From the NCBI GenBank assembly GCA_964538675.1, contig CAZIGM010000035.1, positions 1-16,833 of the forward strand: a stretch of DNA of 16,833 bases. Reading direction: 5' to 3'. Each line of letters opens with the position of its first letter. Positions within the stretch are counted from its first letter, which is position 1. The stretch comes from CAZIGM01 sp964538675. GTDB lineage: Bacteria; Bacillota; Bacilli; Tepidibacillales; Tepidibacillaceae. Positions 1 through 7,336 of the stretch are shown here, piece by piece. Both the position numbers and the translations under genes were made by a program. The notes beneath the pieces were generated by a model, which saw only the letters and a program-made list of their open reading frames with translations, was not told the DNA's origin and did no database searches.

Positions 1-67
1 TTAAGTTATATAATATTTACATAAAATTATCTTTATATTTAGTATAATTAAAGTAATTATTTACACA

Positions 68-766
68 TTAATCCCAATTTTGCTTTGAGGATAATTCTCC
101 ATCAGCTAATTTACCTAACTCAATCTTATTTACCAAAATAAATTTTGTTCTATCAACTTGTATCAAATTTTCATCTGATAGACGATATAGTAATCTACAG
201 ACTACCTCTCTTGTTGAACCTATTTTTGCAGCCATTTCATCCAAAGTCATATTTCTACGAATAGAACCTTCCTCTACTGACTCAAATTCTCCAACTAATA
301 AACGAGCAAGTCGATTAACAACTGGGTTAAAAACCATTTCCTCTATTGTTTGATTTACTTCTATGGTTCTTTGACTTAATTGAATGCATAGATCCCACAG
401 TGCTTCTTTATTTTCTAACAAAATCGGTAGAATATCATCTCGATGCCATTGATATATTTCACTTGGTTTAAATGATACTAATGTTGAGGGAGTTGGATTA
501 TCTCTAAAGATAGCATGTCCCCAAAAGGTATCACCTGTTGTAAAACTTTTTAATGTTAGACTTCTTCCCTCGGCTGAATCCTTGTTTGCATAAATTAATC
601 CTTTAATAACAATAAAAGCATAAGGATATTTATTGCCATGCAGGTTTATTATTTCTGCTTTTTTTAAGTTAACTTTAATAGCTTTTTCGATTAATGTTTT
701 CTTTTGTTCCTCTGTAAACCTACGAAAAACAAGTTTGTCTGCGATAAATTCATCTAATTTAAACAT
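68..766 (-). CDS. Crp/Fnr-family transcriptional regulator
   Basis: A 232-residue regulator with an N-terminal cyclic-nucleotide-binding-like beta barrel (roughly residues 15-125), a long dimerisation helix, and a C-terminal winged helix. The recognition helix reads GSTREVVCRLLYRL, closer to the Crp arrangement (S-R-E-T-V-x-R) than to Fnr. There is no N-terminal cysteine cluster, so an oxygen-sensing Fe-S centre is unlikely; the effector is unknown. The open frame extends five codons upstream to 781, but I choose the ATG at 764-766 because AGGTG lies 7 nt before it and overlaps the upstream ATG region. It is divergent from the tandem membrane-protein genes, which are its most likely targets (inference). 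Confident of the family, not of ligand or regulon. An alternative start at 781 would add MRCYK. Confidence 0.88.
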   Translation of the reverse strand: MFKLDEFIADKLVFRRFTEEQKKTLIEKAIKVNLKKAEIINLHGNKYPYAFIVIKGLIYANKDSAEGRSLTLKSFTTGDTFWGHAIFRDNPTPSTLVSFKPSEIYQWHRDDILPILLENKEALWDLCIQLSQRTIEVNQTIEEMVFNPVVNRLARLLVGEFESVEEGSIRRNMTLDEMAAKIGSTREVVCRLLYRLSDENLIQVDRTKFILVNKIELGKLADGELSSKQNWD

Positions 767-1072
767 TTTATAACACCTCATAGCTTAAATTCGTAATAAT
801 TCAACTTTAGTATTCAACATATTGAAACTATATATTAATTAATATTATAAATTATTTTTTTATTTTGTAAATGTTTAGAAGTAATTTATTATAATTCTGC
901 TAAATATATCCATTTAACATATGAAAGCAAATAATAATAAGTAAAAACGGTCCTTTAAATTTGAATAAAAATTGAACATTCTACAAATATTAACCTGGAG
1001 CAATTAATAATGCTTTTTTGTTTGATACGCTTCTATATGCAAGTAATAATATAATTTTTAGGAGGTAGTTAA
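767..1072. promoter_or_regulatory. Divergent intergenic region with candidate Crp-type site
   Basis: This 306-nt AT-rich stretch separates the Crp-family gene from the first membrane-protein gene and must hold both promoters. A 14-bp palindrome, TTCAACATATTGAA (813-826), has the 5-N4-5 layout of Crp/Fnr-family sites and lies about 50 nt upstream of the regulator start, so autoregulation is possible. No pair of consensus -35 and -10 boxes is convincing on either strand. The ribosome site of the downstream gene is AGGAGG at 1060-1065. Nothing else gene-like is visible. Confidence 0.35.
979..1033 (+). promoter_or_regulatory. Conserved upstream block, first copy
   Basis: Contains TTCT..., TTAACCT (990-996) and the 10-mer GATACGCTTC (1024-1033) in the same order as upstream of the paralogous gene at 2382. 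The dyad here is ATTAA-N10-TTAAT (989-1008), less regular than in the second copy. Retention of these words in otherwise diverged non-coding DNA suggests a regulator site or transcript start region. The function is inferred. Confidence 0.4.
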
Positions 1073-1930
1073 ATGTCTCAAGAACTTTCAAGGTCAACAA
1101 GATTAACTGTAGTTGCTATTGTTTTAATTGCTGCTGTACTTATGATTGCTGTTTTACCTTTCACTGTTCCTGGTCCTTTAGACTTAATTCAGGAAAAACA
1201 AGGCCAAAGAATCGAGCAATTTTATGCTGAAGGTAATCCACAAGCATCATTAATTAGTAGTACACAATGGGCAGTAGGATTCTTTTTCCCTCTATGGACT
1301 TCACTTACTATGTTTGCTGGAATGATTTTATTTTTCTTAGCAAAACCTTTATATAGTGGTGAAAAGTGGGCAAGAGCTCTTACATTAGTATGTCTTGCGA
1401 TTCCATCAGCAGGTGGAGCATATATGACTGTTCCACACCTTAACTTCGCAAAAGTAGGAGTACCTAGCGGTGTTTGGTTTATGTTGGTAGGTCTAACAGC
1501 ATACTTCGTAGTAATATTAGTAAACAAAATTTCAGCTAAGCAAAAAATTATTGATTTCTGGGTATTCTTGATTTTAGGTGTAACTGCTGCTGAATCTTTT
1601 GCAAATGGACACGCTGCTTATCGTATAATTGATGGACACGTTGCAAGACCATTTTATGCAGAAGGTATATTTGTTTTATTCCCAACTATGACAATTGGTT
1701 GGATAGGATGTATTTTATTATTCTTAGCAATATACTTTATCGCAATGCGTAATATTGCTGGCTGGTATTTGGCATTATTTAGTGCGATTGGCATAGGTAT
1801 CATGGGATTTGTTACACAAACAGTTAGAACTGCAACATATGATTACTTATATCAGGGATTAATGGGATTGGCAATAATAGTAACATTCTTAATTCCAGTT
1901 GTTAAACAAAGAATACTTGAAAAAGACTAA
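1073..1930 (+). CDS. Multi-span membrane protein of unknown family, copy 1
   Basis: A 285-residue, very hydrophobic protein that I do not recognise. About eight membrane segments can be placed near residues 10-30, 66-90, 100-122, 130-152, 160-176, 195-225, 229-248 and 258-278. It has no cleavable signal or cofactor motif. Polar residues inside or beside the membrane are the best functional clues, being shared with the neighbouring paralogue: TAAES-x-ANG (E174, N178), GH at 188-189, and VTQTVRTATYDYLYQGLMGL at 247-266. H122 (VPHLNF) is Tyr in the paralogue, so it is not strictly conserved. AGGAGG lies 7 nt before the ATG, a strong ribosome site. It aligns gap-free with the gene at 2382 at about 61% identity (174 of 285 by eye), so the pair is a tandem duplication. 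The divergent Crp-family gene may control it. Transport, sensing or quinone-linked roles are all possible. Confidence 0.8.
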   Translation: MSQELSRSTRLTVVAIVLIAAVLMIAVLPFTVPGPLDLIQEKQGQRIEQFYAEGNPQASLISSTQWAVGFFFPLWTSLTMFAGMILFFLAKPLYSGEKWARALTLVCLAIPSAGGAYMTVPHLNFAKVGVPSGVWFMLVGLTAYFVVILVNKISAKQKIIDFWVFLILGVTAAESFANGHAAYRIIDGHVARPFYAEGIFVLFPTMTIGWIGCILLFLAIYFIAMRNIAGWYLALFSAIGIGIMGFVTQTVRTATYDYLYQGLMGLAIIVTFLIPVVKQRILEKD

Positions 1931-1988
1931 GATGTTAAAACATAATTAATATTAAAAAGATAAATATATTTATTTATCTAACCCTAAA

Positions 1989-2027
1989 AATTTCCCACTT
2001 ATACACTTTTAGTATAAGTGGGAAATT
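1989..2027 (+). terminator. Hairpin after membrane-protein copy 1
   Basis: A 16-bp stem (1989-2004 with 2012-2027, core TTTCCCACTTATAC / GTATAAGTGGGAAA) closes a 7-nt loop, 58 nt after the stop codon. The plus strand lacks a clear T run after it, while the minus strand reads AAATTTTT, so it may be a weak plus-strand terminator or a mRNA 3'-end stabiliser. Confidence 0.6.
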
Positions 2028-2060
2028 AAACAAATGAGAAAATTTTTGTTTAATATACTA

Positions 2061-2099
2061 TAAAATTTTATAAATTTATTCTTAAAATTTTATAAATCT
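2061..2099. repeat. Short AT-rich direct repeat
   Basis: TAAAATTTTATAAAT occurs twice (about 2061-2075 and 2083-2097) between the two hairpins of this intergenic region. It is low-complexity and of uncertain meaning. The whole 1931-2381 gap (451 nt) holds only hairpins, this repeat and the promoter region of the next gene; I see no small gene in it. Confidence 0.35.
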
Positions 2100-2121
2100 T
2101 AAAGTAAAACATCTCCTTTAG

Positions 2122-2169
2122 AAAACATATCGGCTTTATACCATTAATGGTATAAAGCCGATATGTTTT
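2122..2169. terminator. Perfect 48-bp palindrome, probable bidirectional terminator
   Basis: The 24-nt arms 2122-2145 and 2146-2169 are perfectly complementary with no spacer. The arm begins AAAACATATCGGCTTTATAC and the palindrome is followed by T on the plus strand, giving A-run, GC-containing stem, T-run. That is the shape of an intrinsic terminator on either strand. It lies 240 nt past the previous stop codon, after an earlier hairpin, so its transcript is unclear. Confidence 0.6.
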
Positions 2170-2277
2170 TAATTGAATCCTTTATGACGAAATTGAAATT
2201 TTCAAAAATATATTTAATAGCTAACTTATTTATCGTAAAAATAGTATTTATAGGTATAATTTAACTATTTCTTAATG

Positions 2278-2317
2278 TTCTGTGATATTTTAACCTAGGT
2301 TAAATACGATACGCTTC
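2278..2317 (+). promoter_or_regulatory. Conserved upstream block, second copy, with 16-bp palindrome
   Basis: TTTAACCTAGGTTAAA (2289-2304) is a perfect palindrome with the 5-N6-5 spacing used by Crp-type dimers, followed by GATACGCTTC (2308-2317), a word also found upstream of the first paralogue. If a -10 element lies near 2326-2331 (TACTCT), the palindrome centre falls close to -41.5, the position of class II Crp activation. That -10 assignment is weak. Binding by the Crp-family protein encoded at 68-766 is an inference. Confidence 0.42.
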
Positions 2318-2381
2318 AAATAAAATACTCTAAGTATAGGGAAGTAAAAATTCCCAATAAATTTTTCTAGGAGGGATTGAT

Positions 2382-3275
2382 ATGCCTCAAGATCTTACTA
2401 GAACAACTAAGTTAACTGTAGTCTCAATTGTTGTTATTGCAGCTATTCTAATGATAGCTGTCTTGCCATTTGTTGTTCCTGATATGTTAGACGGAATTCA
2501 ACAAAATCAAAAAATCAGGACAGATAAATTTTATGCAGATGGTAATCCTCAAGCACCTTTAATTGAAACAACAATGGCAATGGTAGGTTGGACTTATCCA
2601 CTTGTGACTTTACTCTCAATGTTTGCCGGCGTTATTCTTTTAATTATTGTTAAACCTTTTTACAATGGCGAAAAATGGGCTAAAGGACTAACATTATTGT
2701 GCTTAGCTTTTCCTACTATCGCTGGAGCCTATATGATGGTCCCATATTTTAATTTTATGGGAGTAGGATGGTCGCCAGCCTTCTTTTATATGATAGTTGG
2801 ATTAGTGGGTTACTTTTCAGTAGTATTAGCAATTAAGACTGATATAAAACAAAAAATAATTGAATTCTGGGTATTTTTACTGCTTGGCGTTACAGCTGCT
2901 GAATCATGGGCTAATGGAACTGCATGTCATAGAATTCTTGAAGGACATCCAAAGATGCCATTCTATGCAGACGGAATTTTTATTCTATTCTTAACTAGAG
3001 GCATAAATTGGTTATCTGTAATCTTCTTATTAGCTGCAATTTACCTTTTAGCTATGCGTAAGCCAGCTGGTTGGTATGCTGCCTTAATCGGAGCAGTTAA
3101 CGCTGGACTTCTTGGTTTTGTAACACAGACTGTAAGAACTGCAACCTATGACTATTTATATCAAGGTTTAATGGGATTAGTAATTTTAATAACATTACTA
3201 ATACCAGTTGTTAAAGCAAGATTATTAGATAAAAATGAGAACGTAGAAATTAACAACACTTCAATAGGAGCTTAA
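2382..3275 (+). CDS. Multi-span membrane protein of unknown family, copy 2
   Basis: A 297-residue paralogue of the preceding gene, collinear over 285 residues, with an extra polar tail of about 12 residues (NENVEINNTSIGA). The membrane layout is the same, about eight segments. Shared and probably important residues are E174, N178, GH at 188-189 and the block VRTATYDYLYQGLMGL. Differences are grouped in the loop after segment 1 (residues 41-50) and in segments 2 and 6. AGGAGGG lies 6 nt before the ATG. It has its own upstream block with a perfect palindrome, and two hairpins separate it from copy 1, so the paralogues are probably transcribed separately and might respond differently to the same regulator. 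I cannot assign a substrate or reaction. Confidence 0.8.
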   Translation: MPQDLTRTTKLTVVSIVVIAAILMIAVLPFVVPDMLDGIQQNQKIRTDKFYADGNPQAPLIETTMAMVGWTYPLVTLLSMFAGVILLIIVKPFYNGEKWAKGLTLLCLAFPTIAGAYMMVPYFNFMGVGWSPAFFYMIVGLVGYFSVVLAIKTDIKQKIIEFWVFLLLGVTAAESWANGTACHRILEGHPKMPFYADGIFILFLTRGINWLSVIFLLAAIYLLAMRKPAGWYAALIGAVNAGLLGFVTQTVRTATYDYLYQGLMGLVILITLLIPVVKARLLDKNENVEINNTSIGA

Positions 3276-3337
3276 TAAAAAAGCTTAAATTTTGACATAT
3301 AATTATTTCTACTATTAACTGTATACTCAACAAATAA

Positions 3338-3402
3338 AGGCTACTTACGTTAGTGATCTAAATGTCTAACATTTGGTGTACACTTTATAACGTAAGTAGC
3401 CT
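3338..3402. terminator. Nested hairpin between convergent genes
   Basis: A 15-bp outer stem (3338-3352 with 3388-3402; GGCTACTTACGTTA / TAACGTAAGTAGCC) encloses an inner hairpin AAATGT-CTA-ACATTT (3360-3374) and AGTG/CACT pairing. It lies between the converging copy-2 membrane gene and fxsA and probably terminates both. AT-rich flanks (AATAAA before, TATTTATCT after) fit this, although the T runs are interrupted. Confidence 0.65.
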
Positions 3403-3420
3403 ATTTATCTATTATCATTT

Positions 3421-3819
3421 TTAATTTTTTCGGTAGTGAAATTGAAATTCACCATTTCTGATTTTTTTACCGAGCCATTTTATTATTAATGTCTGAATTG
3501 GAGTTCTTGTATACGGTATTATTAAAATAAAACCTATTGTATCCGTAAAAAATCCTGGAGTTAATAGTAATAATCCACCAGAAAAAATACTAATCCCATC
3601 GATAATTGCTTTTGTTGGGATTTGTCCATAGGATAAATTCTCTTGAAGCTGAATCCACGCTTTTAACCCTTCTCTTTTTGCTAAATAAGCCCCAATCAGT
3701 CCTGTAGCTATAACAGCTAAAACAGTTTGAAATCCACCAATGATTTGTGAAGCCTTAACTAGCCCCCATATTTCTAGAGCAGGTATGCCTATCATTAATA
3801 ACAATAATATTCTAAACAT
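3421..3819 (-). CDS. fxsA: FxsA family membrane protein
   Basis: 132 residues, matching FxsA-family cytoplasmic membrane proteins, whose E. coli member relieves F-plasmid exclusion of phage T7 when overproduced. The N-terminus MFRILLLLMIGIPALEIWGL, then a second hydrophobic segment (about 26-47), and GGLLLLTPGFFTDTIGFILIIP (about 80-101) with the family's TPG-F-TD motif, are all visible. The C-terminus is short and basic. AGGAGA lies 5 nt before the ATG. It is the last gene of the minus-strand run, 30 nt after the thioesterase gene, so it is probably co-transcribed with pyk. Its physiological role in Firmicutes is unknown; the family call is secure. Confidence 0.88.
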   Translation of the reverse strand: MFRILLLLMIGIPALEIWGLVKASQIIGGFQTVLAVIATGLIGAYLAKREGLKAWIQLQENLSYGQIPTKAIIDGISIFSGGLLLLTPGFFTDTIGFILIIPYTRTPIQTLIIKWLGKKIRNGEFQFHYRKN

Positions 3820-3849
3820 TTTATTCTCCTAAATTTTAATGAAATACTT

Positions 3850-4266
3850 TTATGTTATTTCTAATATTTTCTGATGAAAATCTTGTATTGTTTTATCCAG
3901 TCTTTTAGGTTTATAGTTGTAATCTATAAAAACATGTTTTGTATATCCTGATGCTAACAATTGCCTATCAGCCATTCGAACAACCTCATAGGTGAATTCT
4001 ATACGAAGTCCTGTATATTTAGATATCTTTACCAGAACCAATAGCTCTTCATCATATTTAGCAGATATTTTATATTGACATGAAACATCAACCACGGGTA
4101 ATAATAGACCTTTGTTCTCAATATCCTTATAAGTGATACCTATACTTCTTATCAGCTCAGTTCTAGCAATCTCAAACCAAATGAAATAATTGGAATGATA
4201 AACCACCCCCATCTGATCAGTTTCTTGATATCTTACACGTATTTTTGTCTCAAACCATTTTCCCAC
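3850..4266 (-). CDS. Acyl-CoA thioesterase, YbgC/4-hydroxybenzoyl-CoA type
   Basis: A single hotdog-fold enzyme of 138 residues that probably hydrolyses acyl-CoA thioesters; the substrate cannot be read from sequence. The family signature is at the N-terminus: RVRYQETDQMGVVYHSNYF, with the Asp of ETD-x-MG-V-Y expected to be catalytic and H-x-NY in the following helix. The open frame can start at a TTG at 4279-4281, but that codon overlaps the ribosome site GGAGG. A GTG at 4264-4266, 8 nt downstream of it, is the better start (MGKWFETKIRVRY). The gene lies 36 nt after pyk and 30 nt before fxsA, without a terminator, so it belongs to the same transcript. Pairing with pyk may only be positional. 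Confidence 0.85.
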   Translation of the reverse strand: MGKWFETKIRVRYQETDQMGVVYHSNYFIWFEIARTELIRSIGITYKDIENKGLLLPVVDVSCQYKISAKYDEELLVLVKISKYTGLRIEFTYEVVRMADRQLLASGYTKHVFIDYNYKPKRLDKTIQDFHQKILEIT

Positions 4267-4302
4267 TGTTTTGTCCTCCAATAATATATACTATTTGTTT
4301 TA

Positions 4303-6057
4303 TTAGATTAGACGGTTTTGCTCAATATAAACATATCCCCGCTCAGTATCAACAGTTACAGTCATACCATCATCAAATTTTTGAAAAGCTGTACTAGCTC
4401 CTACTATTACTGGTACTCCTAAACTAATTCCTACTACTGCTGCATGCGAGGTCAATCCACCTTCTTCTGTTATCACAGCTGACGCTTTTTCAAATACATC
4501 AATCATATCTTTATCCGTTGCATACGTTACTATAATACTTTCATCTTCCATTTTACTCCTTATTTCAGAGGCAGTCTTACCTTTTACCACTTTACCAGTC
4601 ACTACTTTGTTACCTATACCTTGTCCTCTAACTGCTATATCACCAACTAAATGAACTTTCATAAGATTAGTTGTACCAGATCTTCCAATTGGAACTCCTG
4701 CTGTTATTACTACTAAGTCACCATGTCTAATGCATTTTGCCTTAATAGCTTCTGTTACTGATGAAGAAAGCATTTCATCAGTAGTGTTAACTTTTTTACC
4801 CATAACAGGATAGACACCCCATATCAGGCTCAATTTATTTAATACTTTTTTATGTGTTGTTAATGCAACAATTAAAGCTTTAGGACGATATTTAGAAACA
4901 ATTCTTGCTGTTTGTCCACTTTCAGTCGGAGTTAATATTGCATTAACTCTTAAATCAATTGCAGTATTGACTACAGCTTGACTAATTGCATCAGTTATAG
5001 TTGTTTGTTGCATTGAGCTTCTTTTACTAAACATTTCTTGATAATTCAATGATTGCTCTGTTCGTAAAGCAATTCGTGCCATAGTTGAAATAGACTCTAT
5101 TGGATATTTTCCAATTGCTGTTTCTCCAGATAACATAATCGCATCCGTACCATCAATAATTGCATTAGCTACATCACTAGCTTCAGCGCGTGTAGGTCGA
5201 GGATTGCGTTGCATGGAATCTAACATCTGAGTTGCAGTAATTACAGGCTTACCAGCTTCATTACATTTATTAATAATCAGTTTTTGAACTAATGGTACCT
5301 CTTCTGCTGGTATCTCAACACCCAAATCTCCTCTTGCAATCATTATACCATCTGAGACCTGTATTATCTCATCAATGTTCTCAACACCTTCTTGATTTTC
5401 AATTTTAGATATTATTTGGATATCTGAATTATGTTTTTCTAATATTTCTCTAATTTCTAAGACATCACTTGCTTTCCTAACAAATGAAGCCGCAATAAAA
5501 TCAAAATCATGTTTTATTCCGAATAAAATGTCTTGCGCGTCTTTATCTGTAATACCTGGTAAATTAAGCTTAATACCAGGAATGTTAATACCTTTTTTAC
5601 TCTTTAATATTCCACCATTTAAAATTTTACAAGTAATTTCATTACCCTCTATATTGATTACCTCTAAACCAATAAGACCATCATCAATCAATATTTTTGC
5701 CCCAACATCGATTTCTTCAGCTAAATGTTCATATGTAATTGAGATTTTATTTTTATCACCTAATATCTCTTTTGATGATAATTTAATCTCTTCTCCAGTT
5801 AATAACTCTATTTCAGATTCACCAATTATACCTGTTCGTATTTCAGGACCTTTGGTATCTAATAATATAGCAGCTATTTTCCCTGTTTCATCAATAGCTT
5901 GTCTTATATTTTTAATTCTAACCTTATGTTCTTCATGATCTCCGTGCGAAAAATTTAAACGCGTTACATTCATCCCAATTTCTAAAAATTGTTTTAAAAT
6001 TTCAACCTCTTCATTTGCTGGACCAATAGTACAAACTATTTTTGTTTTTCGGTACAT
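4303..6057 (-). CDS. pyk: Pyruvate kinase with C-terminal PEP-utilizer domain
   Basis: Catalyses phosphoenolpyruvate plus ADP to pyruvate plus ATP, the last step of glycolysis, in the cytoplasm. At 584 residues it is the long form seen in Bacillus and many Clostridia. The N-terminal barrel starts YRKTKIVCTIGPA; the substrate and metal site includes MIARGDLGVEIP, and the signature TATQMLDSM plus ...AIMLSGETA-x-G-x-YP are intact. After the allosteric C domain, an extra domain ends with EEGGLTSHAAVVG (H near 538), the phosphohistidine-type segment of PEP-utilizing enzymes; in pyruvate kinases it is not known to be catalytic. The frame begins with a GTG at 6064-6066, but the ATG at 6055-6057, 8 nt after GGGGTG, fits better. 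It follows pfkA by 26 nt, an evident glycolytic operon. Confidence 0.96.
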   Translation of the reverse strand: MYRKTKIVCTIGPANEEVEILKQFLEIGMNVTRLNFSHGDHEEHKVRIKNIRQAIDETGKIAAILLDTKGPEIRTGIIGESEIELLTGEEIKLSSKEILGDKNKISITYEHLAEEIDVGAKILIDDGLIGLEVINIEGNEITCKILNGGILKSKKGINIPGIKLNLPGITDKDAQDILFGIKHDFDFIAASFVRKASDVLEIREILEKHNSDIQIISKIENQEGVENIDEIIQVSDGIMIARGDLGVEIPAEEVPLVQKLIINKCNEAGKPVITATQMLDSMQRNPRPTRAEASDVANAIIDGTDAIMLSGETAIGKYPIESISTMARIALRTEQSLNYQEMFSKRSSMQQTTITDAISQAVVNTAIDLRVNAILTPTESGQTARIVSKYRPKALIVALTTHKKVLNKLSLIWGVYPVMGKKVNTTDEMLSSSVTEAIKAKCIRHGDLVVITAGVPIGRSGTTNLMKVHLVGDIAVRGQGIGNKVVTGKVVKGKTASEIRSKMEDESIIVTYATDKDMIDVFEKASAVITEEGGLTSHAAVVGISLGVPVIVGASTAFQKFDDGMTVTVDTERGYVYIEQNRLI

Positions 6058-6083
6058 AAAATTCACACCCCTATATAATTAGT

Positions 6084-7043
6084 TTATATAGATAATATAT
6101 TAGCTAATTGGTAAAGCGAAAAATCTACATCATGTTTTTGTGTTAAGGCTTCATCAATTGGAATAGATATTATTTGATTATTCTTAATACCCACCATGTA
6201 TCCTGATTTATGATTAAGTATTAATTCAACTGCTTTTGCTCCTAATCTACTAGCTAAAACACGATCAAATGCTGTAGGTGACCCTCCTCTTTGAATATAT
6301 CCTAATACCGTAACCCTTGTTTCAAGTCCGGTTCTTTCCTCAATTCTTTTAGCGAATTCAACACCGCTAGATACTCCCTCTGCAATTACTATTATGCTGT
6401 GTCTTTTATTCCTTTTATACCCACGCTCTAACCGTGTAATAATTTCATCAAAGGAATATTCTATTTCTGGTATTATTATACTCTCTGCCCCATCAGCTAA
6501 TCCTGACCAAAGTGCTATATCACCTGCGTTACGACCCATAACCTCAATTATATAAGTTCTTTCATGTGAAGTAGCTGTATCTCTAATTTTATCAATTGCA
6601 GAGATTACAGTGTTTATGGCTGTATCAAAACCTATTGTAAAATCAGTTGCAGGAATATCATTATCAATGGTACCAGGAATACCTACAGTTAAAATTCCTT
6701 GGTCAGATAATTTTTTTGCTCCACGAAATGAACCATCTCCGCCAATAACTATCAAACCATCTATATTATGTTTATTCATTTGATTTATAGCTTTTTTTTG
6801 TCCCTCTTCAGTCTTAAAATCATCACTTCGTGAAGAGTATAAAATAGTTCCACCTCTATGTATAGTGTCCCCAACTGAACCAATATCTAATTTTTTCATT
6901 TCGCCATTTATTAATCCTGAGTAACCATGATATATACCATATATTTCTAAATCATGATAATACCCTTTTCTAACCACTGCCCTAATCGCAGCATTCATAC
7001 CTGGTGAATCTCCTCCACTAGTTAGAACAGCAATACGCTTCAT
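6084..7043 (-). CDS. pfkA: ATP-dependent 6-phosphofructokinase
   Basis: Phosphorylates fructose 6-phosphate to fructose 1,6-bisphosphate, the committed step of glycolysis. The 319 residues from MKRIAVLTSGGDSPGMNAAI match the usual PfkA length. GGDGS at 101-105 with Gly104 marks an ATP-dependent rather than pyrophosphate-dependent enzyme. PGTIDNDI carries the catalytic Asp127, and MGR-x-AG and RGGSP-x-A-x-DR are present. The frame is open 30 codons further upstream to 7133, but that extension is hydrophobic and unlike any PfkA; the ATG at 7041-7043 has GGGGTGG just upstream. Co-transcribed with pyk. The 403-nt gap to accA is filled with hairpin repeats, so expression may be uncoupled from the acc genes. 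Confidence 0.96.
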   Translation of the reverse strand: MKRIAVLTSGGDSPGMNAAIRAVVRKGYYHDLEIYGIYHGYSGLINGEMKKLDIGSVGDTIHRGGTILYSSRSDDFKTEEGQKKAINQMNKHNIDGLIVIGGDGSFRGAKKLSDQGILTVGIPGTIDNDIPATDFTIGFDTAINTVISAIDKIRDTATSHERTYIIEVMGRNAGDIALWSGLADGAESIIIPEIEYSFDEIITRLERGYKRNKRHSIIVIAEGVSSGVEFAKRIEERTGLETRVTVLGYIQRGGSPTAFDRVLASRLGAKAVELILNHKSGYMVGIKNNQIISIPIDEALTQKHDVDFSLYQLANILSI

Positions 7044-7189
7044 TAATACCACCCCTATATACATAATCTTTAATAATATCCACGAGGGTCTTATTTTGTC
7101 CAACCAAAACAAAAAAATAATATACCATTTCATAAAAACATCGTTTTCACATAGTATATCATGAAATTACATATTTTATTGATACATTA
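7044..7189 (-). promoter_or_regulatory. AT-rich leader region before pfkA
   Basis: This holds the ribosome site GGGGTGG and an AT-rich leader without clear structure. A possible -10 (TATACT on the minus strand, 7153-7158) lacks a good -35, so I cannot say whether pfkA has its own promoter or depends on read-through from accA. No small gene is seen. Confidence 0.3.
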
Positions 7190-7218
7190 CACTTCTACAC
7201 AAAGTGCACAAGTCTTAC

Positions 7219-7258
7219 CATAGGACGACTTGACACTTTAGTGTCTTAGCGTCACTTG
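7219..7258. repeat. 40-nt hairpin module 1
   Basis: The module begins CATAGGACGACTTGACAC and forms GACG/CGTC and ACAC/GTGT stems around a TTTA loop. It is identical to 7297-7336. CCATAG just at its start can pair with CTATGG at 7276-7281, closing a larger loop. It sits between accA and pfkA and is probably part of an interspersed repeat. Confidence 0.75.
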
Positions 7259-7296
7259 TGCTCTTGAATTAGCAACTATGGGTTACTTCTTGTGTG

Positions 7297-7336
7297 CATA
7301 GGACGACTTGACACTTTAGTGTCTTAGCGTCACTTG
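7297..7336. repeat. 40-nt hairpin module 2
   Basis: A perfect direct repeat of 7219-7258 at a distance of 78 nt. The intervening 38 nt contain TGCTCTTGA and CTATGGGT, words that recur after module 3. Perfect identity implies recent duplication or homogenisation. Confidence 0.75.

Noticed and set aside
831..850. TTAAT-like dyads as dehalogenation (CprK-type) boxes
   Set aside because: The stretch is low-complexity A/T where such words arise by chance, and no reductive dehalogenase genes are present.
972..986. TTGAACATTCTACAA as an Fnr-type site
   Set aside because: The half-sites are only partly complementary and the spacing is 5-N5-5, not the usual 5-N4-5 or 5-N6-5.
1222..1527. Minus-strand open frame inside membrane-protein copy 1
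   Set aside because: Lies wholly within a well-supported gene, no ribosome site, and the paralogue conserves the plus-strand reading.
5528..5938. Plus-strand open frame opposite pyk
   Set aside because: Shadow of the conserved pyruvate kinase gene; hydrophobic low-complexity translation, no ribosome site.
7044..7133. N-terminal 30-residue extension of pfkA
   Set aside because: PfkA proteins start at MKRIAVLTSGG; the extension has no ribosome site and would be a hydrophobic tail unknown in the family.
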